A stretch of DNA of 64,000 bases. It comes from CAYYTU01 sp964474655 (GTDB lineage Bacteria; Chloroflexota; Anaerolineae; B4-G1). The DNA lies in contig CAYYTU010000002.1 in the NCBI GenBank assembly GCA_964474655.1, positions 62,001 to 126,000 of the forward strand, in the 5' to 3' direction. Below, piece by piece: positions 59,584 through 64,000 of this stretch. The position numbers were made by a program, and so were the translations under genes. Under the pieces are notes generated by a model that had not been told where the DNA came from, searched no databases, and saw only the letters and a list, made by a program, of their open reading frames with translations. Each line of letters begins with the position of its first letter. The first letter of the stretch is position 1.

Positions 59584-60987
59584 CTATCGTCGGTCTTGGC
59601 CTTCCCGCCAGCGCACGCAGGCCTGGACGAAGTTGGGCGCCAGCACGGACGAGGACCCGAAGTGCAAATGAACGTAGGAGGCCAGCAGGTTGCCGACTGC
59701 GAAGCCCTCCTGGCGCATCTCCTCCCCGCGCCGAGGCACAATCTCGTATGCGTAGGGCAGCTCGGCTGGGCGCTCCACCCAGTCCGAATAGTGGAACTCG
59801 TGCCCGCGGGTCCGCTCGCCCCGATCCAGAAGCAGCGTATCGCGTCGCGCCGTCACCTGCCGGTAGCCCATCCGCAGCCGCTCCCGCATCCGCGAGCGAC
59901 CGGGCACCACGCCGACCATCGGGTACGTCCGTCCCTCCAGGTCCGTGATGCTCTCGGTCAGCACCATCAGCCCGCCACATTCGGCGTAGATCGGCATGCC
60001 GGCCTCGTGCGCCGCGCGGATGGCCGCCAGCAGCGGCTCGTTGCGGGCCAATCGCGCCGCGTAGAGCTCCGGATACCCGCCGCCCAGGTAAAGCCCGGCC
60101 ACGTCCGCTGGCAGGCGATCATCATTCAGCGGGCTGAACGCCACGATCTCGGCCCCAGCCGCCCGCAGCAAATCAAGGTTGTCCTCGTAGTAAAAGCAGA
60201 ACGCCTCGTCACGTGCCACGGCCAGTCGCACCAGCGCGTCCGGCGCCGCGGCCGGGGGCGAGAGCGCTCCTCCGCCCGCCAGTGGCCCGACGTCGCCGGC
60301 GATAGCCCACAATCGCGCCAGATCGACGTGCCGCGTCACCAGCGCGGCCGCGTGCTCCAAGAACGCTTCGACCTCGACCGCGCGCTCGACGGCGGTGTGC
60401 AACCCCAGATGCCGCTCCGGGATCACGATCTCGGGCGACTTCGGCAGGCAGCCCAGCACCGGCAGCCCCACCCCCTCGACGGCCTCAGTCACCCAACGCG
60501 CGTGCCGCTCGCTGCCCACCTGATTGCAGATCACGCCGGCGACGTTCAGCGCGGGATCGAAGTCGCGGTATCCCAGGGCCATCGCCCCGGCGCTGCGCGC
60601 CATCTTGCCCACGTCCAGCACCAGGATCACCGGTGCGCCGAGCAGCTTGGCGACCTCGGCGGTGCTGCCGCTTTCCGTAGTGGCGCCGTGCCCGTCGAAC
60701 AGCCCCATCACGCCCTCGACGACGGCGATGTCGGCGTCGGAGGCCGCGCGGACGACGGTGACTTGCACCTGCGCCTGAGGGACCATCCACGTATCGAGGT
60801 TGCGCGAGGGCCGTCCGGTGGCCTGGGTGTGATACATCGGATCGATGTAGTCGGGGCCGACCTTGAAGCCCTGCACGACGTGGTCGCGGGCGAGCGCCGC
60901 CATCAGCCCGGTGGCGACGGTGCTCTTGCCGCTGCCGCTGGCCGGCGCCGCGATCACCAGCCGCGGCACGTCGATGCGCTCGCTCAC
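59584..60987 (-). CDS. cobB: Cobyrinic acid a,c-diamide synthase
   Basis: The 467-residue protein (CobB/CbiA) has the P-loop 'VIAAPASGSGKSTVATGLMA', 'GFKVGPDYIDPMYHTQATGR', and a glutamine amidotransferase domain with cysteine in 'MPIYAECGGLMVLTESI' and histidine in 'TRGHEFHYSDW'. It amidates the a and c carboxylates of cobyrinate. GTG 60987 overlaps the cobI stop (GTGA). It is the last gene before the MITE-like element, so read-through to cbiM may be blocked there. Confidence 0.95.
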   Translation of the reverse strand: MSERIDVPRLVIAAPASGSGKSTVATGLMAALARDHVVQGFKVGPDYIDPMYHTQATGRPSRNLDTWMVPQAQVQVTVVRAASDADIAVVEGVMGLFDGHGATTESGSTAEVAKLLGAPVILVLDVGKMARSAGAMALGYRDFDPALNVAGVICNQVGSERHARWVTEAVEGVGLPVLGCLPKSPEIVIPERHLGLHTAVERAVEVEAFLEHAAALVTRHVDLARLWAIAGDVGPLAGGGALSPPAAAPDALVRLAVARDEAFCFYYEDNLDLLRAAGAEIVAFSPLNDDRLPADVAGLYLGGGYPELYAARLARNEPLLAAIRAAHEAGMPIYAECGGLMVLTESITDLEGRTYPMVGVVPGRSRMRERLRMGYRQVTARRDTLLLDRGERTRGHEFHYSDWVERPAELPYAYEIVPRRGEEMRQEGFAVGNLLASYVHLHFGSSSVLAPNFVQACVRWREGQDRR

Positions 60988-61733
60988 GTTGGCCTCCCAT
61001 CGCGCCCGCCGCGCACAATCAGCAGCGAAAGGTAGTGAATCGCCGCCCCGCGCAGCGTGCGCACGTCTCGCACCACGCGCCCCGCCTCGTGCGAGGCACG
61101 TTCGATCAGCACCGCCTCGTCGAGCAGACGCATCGCCGCCAACAGATCAAGCAGCTGGTCGAGCACGCGATGGACCTTGAGCAGCACCACCGTGTCAAAG
61201 TCACGCAGCACGCGCCGCAGCTCGTCCATCGCCTCGAACGTGGCTGGCATCAGCGCCAGCCGTTGATCGCCGTTCACCAGCGGGACCGGGACCTGAGCCG
61301 CCGCCGCCATCACCGAGCTGACCCCCGGCACGACCGTCACCGGCAGCTCCTCCGGCAGATGACGCAGCACGTAGATGAAGGTACTGTGGAGCAGCGGATC
61401 GCCCTCGGTGAGGAACGCGACGTCGTGCCCGGCGCGTAACGTCTCGGCCACCGCTCGCGCCGCCGCGCGCCGATGCAGCTCCCGCGCCTCGACGCTCCGG
61501 ATCATCGGGAAGTGGAGGCGCAATACCTCCGGGCGAGCCCCCGGCTCAGCACGCAGCAACGGCTCAGCGATGGTCAGCGCGTAGCTATCGCCGTCCTTCT
61601 GCGCCACCGGCACGGCCAGCACGTCCACCTCGCGCACCACCCGGGCCGCCTTGAGCGTCATCAGCTCGGGATCGCCCGGCCCGACGCCCAGGCCGTAAAG
61701 GGTGCCCGGCGTCGATGTGTCACGAGCGGTCAT
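60984..61733 (-). CDS. cobI: Precorrin-2/cobalt-precorrin-2 C20-methyltransferase
   Basis: The 249-residue tetrapyrrole methylase (CobI/CbiL) has 'LYGLGVGPGDPELMTLKAAR', 'VAFLTEGDPLLHSTFIYVLR' and 'VPGVSSVMAAAAQVPVPLVN'. It methylates C20 of (cobalt-)precorrin-2. With cbiD present the anaerobic CbiL role is likelier. It overlaps cobL by 14 bases. Confidence 0.93.
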   Translation of the reverse strand: MTARDTSTPGTLYGLGVGPGDPELMTLKAARVVREVDVLAVPVAQKDGDSYALTIAEPLLRAEPGARPEVLRLHFPMIRSVEARELHRRAAARAVAETLRAGHDVAFLTEGDPLLHSTFIYVLRHLPEELPVTVVPGVSSVMAAAAQVPVPLVNGDQRLALMPATFEAMDELRRVLRDFDTVVLLKVHRVLDQLLDLLAAMRLLDEAVLIERASHEAGRVVRDVRTLRGAAIHYLSLLIVRGGRDGRPT

Positions 61734-62943
61734 TGGTTACCTTCCCCTTCAGGATAAACACCGGATTGAGCGGCGCCAGGCGCGTGCGTCCGGCGATGGC
61801 TCGCCCGTGCGCTACGCTCACCTGCGAGACCTGTGGCGCCCAGCCCAGCGCGTCCATCACGCCCATCGCCTGGTGCAGATTCTCCAACGTCGCCAGGTTC
61901 ATCACGACCCGACAGCCGGGGCGCGCCACGTCGTCAACGTAGTTCAGGATCGGCTCCAACACACCCCCGGTGCCGCCTACGAAGACGGCCGACGGGCGCG
62001 ACAGGTCCTCCAGCGCCGCCGGCGCCCGGCCCGCCACCACGGCGACGTTGAGTGCGCCGAAGCGGGCGACGTTCTCCCGGATGTAGCCCAGGTTCTCCGC
62101 ATCTTTCTCGACGGCGAAGACCCGACCGCGCCAGGCGAGCTGGGCCATCTCGATGCTCACCGCGCCGCTTCCGGCGCCCACGTCCCAGACCGTGTCCGTC
62201 TCGCTCAGCGCCAGGCGCGTCAGGCTCAAGGCGCGGACGTCGGCCTTGGTGATCAATCCGCCGCGATGGGCGTAGGCCGCGTCGGGCCGCGGGGCGATGA
62301 TCGGCTGCGGTCGCCAATTCGCGTCGCGAATCAGGAGCAGCACGTTCAACGGCGCGAACGACGAGCCGGGCAGGGCCGCCAGGCGCGTATCGACGATGCG
62401 CTCGTCGGAGCAGCCCAGGTTTTCGGCCACGATGGCCCGGCAATCGCCTGTGCCAGCCTCCAGCAGCGCCTCCGCGATGACTGACGGTGTGTGCTCACGA
62501 TCAGTGAGGATACCAAGCTTGGGCGCTCGCCGGGCCCAGCCGACCACCTCGGCCAGCGGGCGGGCGTGCGCGCTGGTGAAGATCGCATCGCTCCAACCGA
62601 GCCCAGCGCGGGCGAACGCCAGCTGCAGCGCGCCGACGTGCGGCACGATCTCCAGCGTGTCCGGCGGGAGATAGCGCAACAGGGTCTCGGCGATGCCGTA
62701 GAACCCGGGATCGCCGGACGCCAGCACCACGGTCCGGGCCTCGCCGCGCTGGCGCAGCCGCTCGATCAGCGCCGGGATGTTCGCCCCGATGGTTACCTTC
62801 TCGGCCGGATGATCGGGCCAGTGGGCCAGCAGCCGATCCCCGCCGATCAGCAGCTCGGCCCGCGCGATGCGCTCCCGCAGCTCGGGCGTGAGTCCGGCGG
62901 GGCCGTCGCCCCCCACGCCGATCACCAGCACCGGATCGCTCAT
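61720..62943 (-). CDS. cobL: Precorrin-6Y C5,15-methyltransferase, fused CbiE-CbiT (CobL)
   Basis: The 407-residue fusion has a CbiE domain (~1-210; 'VLVIGVGGDGPAGLTPELRE', 'TVVLASGDPGFYGIAETLLR') and a CbiT domain (~215-407; SAM motif 'TVWDVGAGSGAVSIEMAQLA', 'PSAVFVGGTGGVLEPILNYV'). It methylates C5 and C15 and decarboxylates the acetate at C12. It overlaps cbiD by four bases (ATGA). Confidence 0.94.
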   Translation of the reverse strand: MSDPVLVIGVGGDGPAGLTPELRERIARAELLIGGDRLLAHWPDHPAEKVTIGANIPALIERLRQRGEARTVVLASGDPGFYGIAETLLRYLPPDTLEIVPHVGALQLAFARAGLGWSDAIFTSAHARPLAEVVGWARRAPKLGILTDREHTPSVIAEALLEAGTGDCRAIVAENLGCSDERIVDTRLAALPGSSFAPLNVLLLIRDANWRPQPIIAPRPDAAYAHRGGLITKADVRALSLTRLALSETDTVWDVGAGSGAVSIEMAQLAWRGRVFAVEKDAENLGYIRENVARFGALNVAVVAGRAPAALEDLSRPSAVFVGGTGGVLEPILNYVDDVARPGCRVVMNLATLENLHQAMGVMDALGWAPQVSQVSVAHGRAIAGRTRLAPLNPVFILKGKVTNDRS

Positions 62944-64000
62944 AGTGTGCCCTCCTTGCTTCCGATCGCCAGCAGGTCGCCGCCGATGTCGAAGAGCAGC
63001 ACCTCGACGTCGAACGCGCCGTCGACCCAGGCATAGGCCCGCTCGGCCGCCAGCTGCGCCAGTCGCTCCTCCAGGCCGGCGATGCCGGCCTCGCGTAGCA
63101 GCATCTGGACGTGGCGAGCGGTGTTCGCCCGACCGATCCGGGCCAGCAGCGGCGCGTCGACGTCCAGCTGCTCGACCAGCCCGGTCAGGAAGTCGAAATC
63201 GACCCCGCCCTCGCTGACGTGGGTCTGCATCCGCCCCTGGGCCAGCTTGGAGAGCTTGCCCACCATCCCGGCCACGACCACCATCGGGAACCCCAGCCGC
63301 CGCGCCTTACGGAGCGCGTAGCCCATATGATCCCCCACCTGCACGAAGCCAAGCGCGGGCCAATCGGCGTGATGGGCCATTGCATACTCCTCGCTGCGGC
63401 TCCCGGTGGTCAGCACGGCGTGGCGCAGGCCATCCTCGGCGGCCACGTTCAGCTCGAAGTAGATGCTGGCCCGATAGGCCGCCTTCGAGAACGGCTTGAC
63501 GATCCCCGTCGTGCCCAGGATCGAGATACCGCCCACGATGCCCAGCCGCGGGTTGAGCGTCTCCTGGGCGATAGCCTCGCCGCCGGGCACCGTGATGGTG
63601 ACCTGGAGCCCCTCCCCGCGCCCGGAGCGGCCCCGGTGCTCGTCGACCTCGTCAGTCACGGCCTCGGTGATCAGCCGGCGCGGGACGGGGTTGATGGCCG
63701 GCTGGCCGATCTCGACCGGGAGCCCCGGCTTGGTGACGACGCCGACACCCTCGCCGCCAAGCAGCGTCACGCCAGGCTCGTCAGTCCATTCGACCGTGGC
63801 CTGGATCTCGGTGTCGTCGGTGACGTCGGGATCGTCGCCGGCGTCTTTGATCGTGCCACAGGTCACGCGATCCGCCGAACGCTCGCAGCGCGTCATCTGG
63901 AACGTGACGCCGCTCTCCCCCGGCAGGTCGATGGTGACCTGACGCACGGCCCGCTCGCCGACGAGCGCCCGGGTCGCCGCCGCCGCGGCCGCCGTCGCGC
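62940..64000 (-). CDS. cbiD: Cobalt-precorrin-5B C1-methyltransferase, N-terminus beyond window
   Basis: The frame is open past 63947 to the window end and reads '(A)ATAAAAAATRALVGERA' before 'VRQVTIDLPGESGVTFQMTR', the alanine-rich start region of CbiD, so the gene is 5'-truncated by the window rather than starting at 63947. Other family motifs are 'IKDAGDDPDVTDDTEIQATV', 'GEGVGVVTKPGLPVEIGQPA', 'INPVPRRLI' and 'GGISILGTTGIVKPFSKAAY'. CbiD methylates C1 in the oxygen-independent pathway, which marks this as the anaerobic (early cobalt) route. At least ~30 residues are probably missing. Confidence 0.94.
   Translation of the reverse strand, partial: ATAAAAAATRALVGERAVRQVTIDLPGESGVTFQMTRCERSADRVTCGTIKDAGDDPDVTDDTEIQATVEWTDEPGVTLLGGEGVGVVTKPGLPVEIGQPAINPVPRRLITEAVTDEVDEHRGRSGRGEGLQVTITVPGGEAIAQETLNPRLGIVGGISILGTTGIVKPFSKAAYRASIYFELNVAAEDGLRHAVLTTGSRSEEYAMAHHADWPALGFVQVGDHMGYALRKARRLGFPMVVVAGMVGKLSKLAQGRMQTHVSEGGVDFDFLTGLVEQLDVDAPLLARIGRANTARHVQMLLREAGIAGLEERLAQLAAERAYAWVDGAFDVEVLLFDIGGDLLAIGSKEGTL

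Overview
The window looks like a chromosomal segment from a member of the Chloroflexota, probably of the Anaerolineae/Caldilineae type. This rests on several traits: many GAF-domain sensor proteins of the kind that phylum carries, a secreted DUF11 protein ending in a YLPLVLK tail, DUF5667-type and Thr/Pro-linker lipoproteins, a heme route running through siroheme, and moderately high GC with frequent GTG/TTG starts. The taxonomic call is inference; no rRNA or universal marker gene is present. I found no tRNA, rRNA, CRISPR array, transposase or prophage.

Region 1 (about 1-31,053, minus strand) is a tightly packed sensory gene train read from right to left. The order is: a small BldC/excisionase-like HTH protein; two single-domain receiver proteins; one hybrid-free histidine kinase; a ParA/Soj-type ATPase; a 92-residue disordered protein; then nine large GAF/PAS sensor proteins. 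Eight of the nine can be seen whole, and none of those has a kinase, cyclase or other enzymatic output domain. Interspersed are a 7-TM protein, an orphan NMT1-type lipoprotein receptor and an orphan glycerol-type (GlpV-like) ABC binding protein, neither with permeases. The input modules vary (4-helix bundle, dCache, 6-TM and other extracellular regions), while the eight complete sensors share one C-terminal signature. This is the best candidate here for an undescribed system: a receptor array feeding one kinase, with a ParA-type positioning ATPase.

Region 2 (31,054-40,687, mainly plus strand) is accessory. It holds a dispersed 157-bp repeat, a lipoprotein, a GIY-YIG/Nudix fusion, a ClC transporter with a TrkA-C domain, an isoaspartyl peptidase, a 1.1-kb gene-free patch full of inverted repeats, and a pair of exported proteins (DUF5667-like with GPPDEA repeats, and a DUF11-repeat protein) followed by a terminator.

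Region 3 (40,688-53,042, minus strand) encodes almost a complete route from glutamyl-tRNA to heme via siroheme: hemA, hemL, hemB, hemC, a cobA-hemD fusion, a SirC/Met8-like dehydrogenase, a fused ahbA-ahbB, ahbC and ahbD. It is headed by a BldC-like regulator with a good sigma70 promoter and tandem operator-like repeats. A vapBC pair and a lone antitoxin-like gene interrupt it.

Region 4 (53,074-64,000, minus strand) encodes cobalamin synthesis: cbiD (partial), cobL/cbiET, cobI/cbiL, cobB/cbiA, then a 164-bp MITE-like insertion, a cobalamin riboswitch with terminator, the cobalt transporter cbiMNQO, cobO, a PduX-like GHMP kinase and cobQ. Regions 3 and 4 meet metabolically at precorrin-2, which feeds siroheme/heme and B12.
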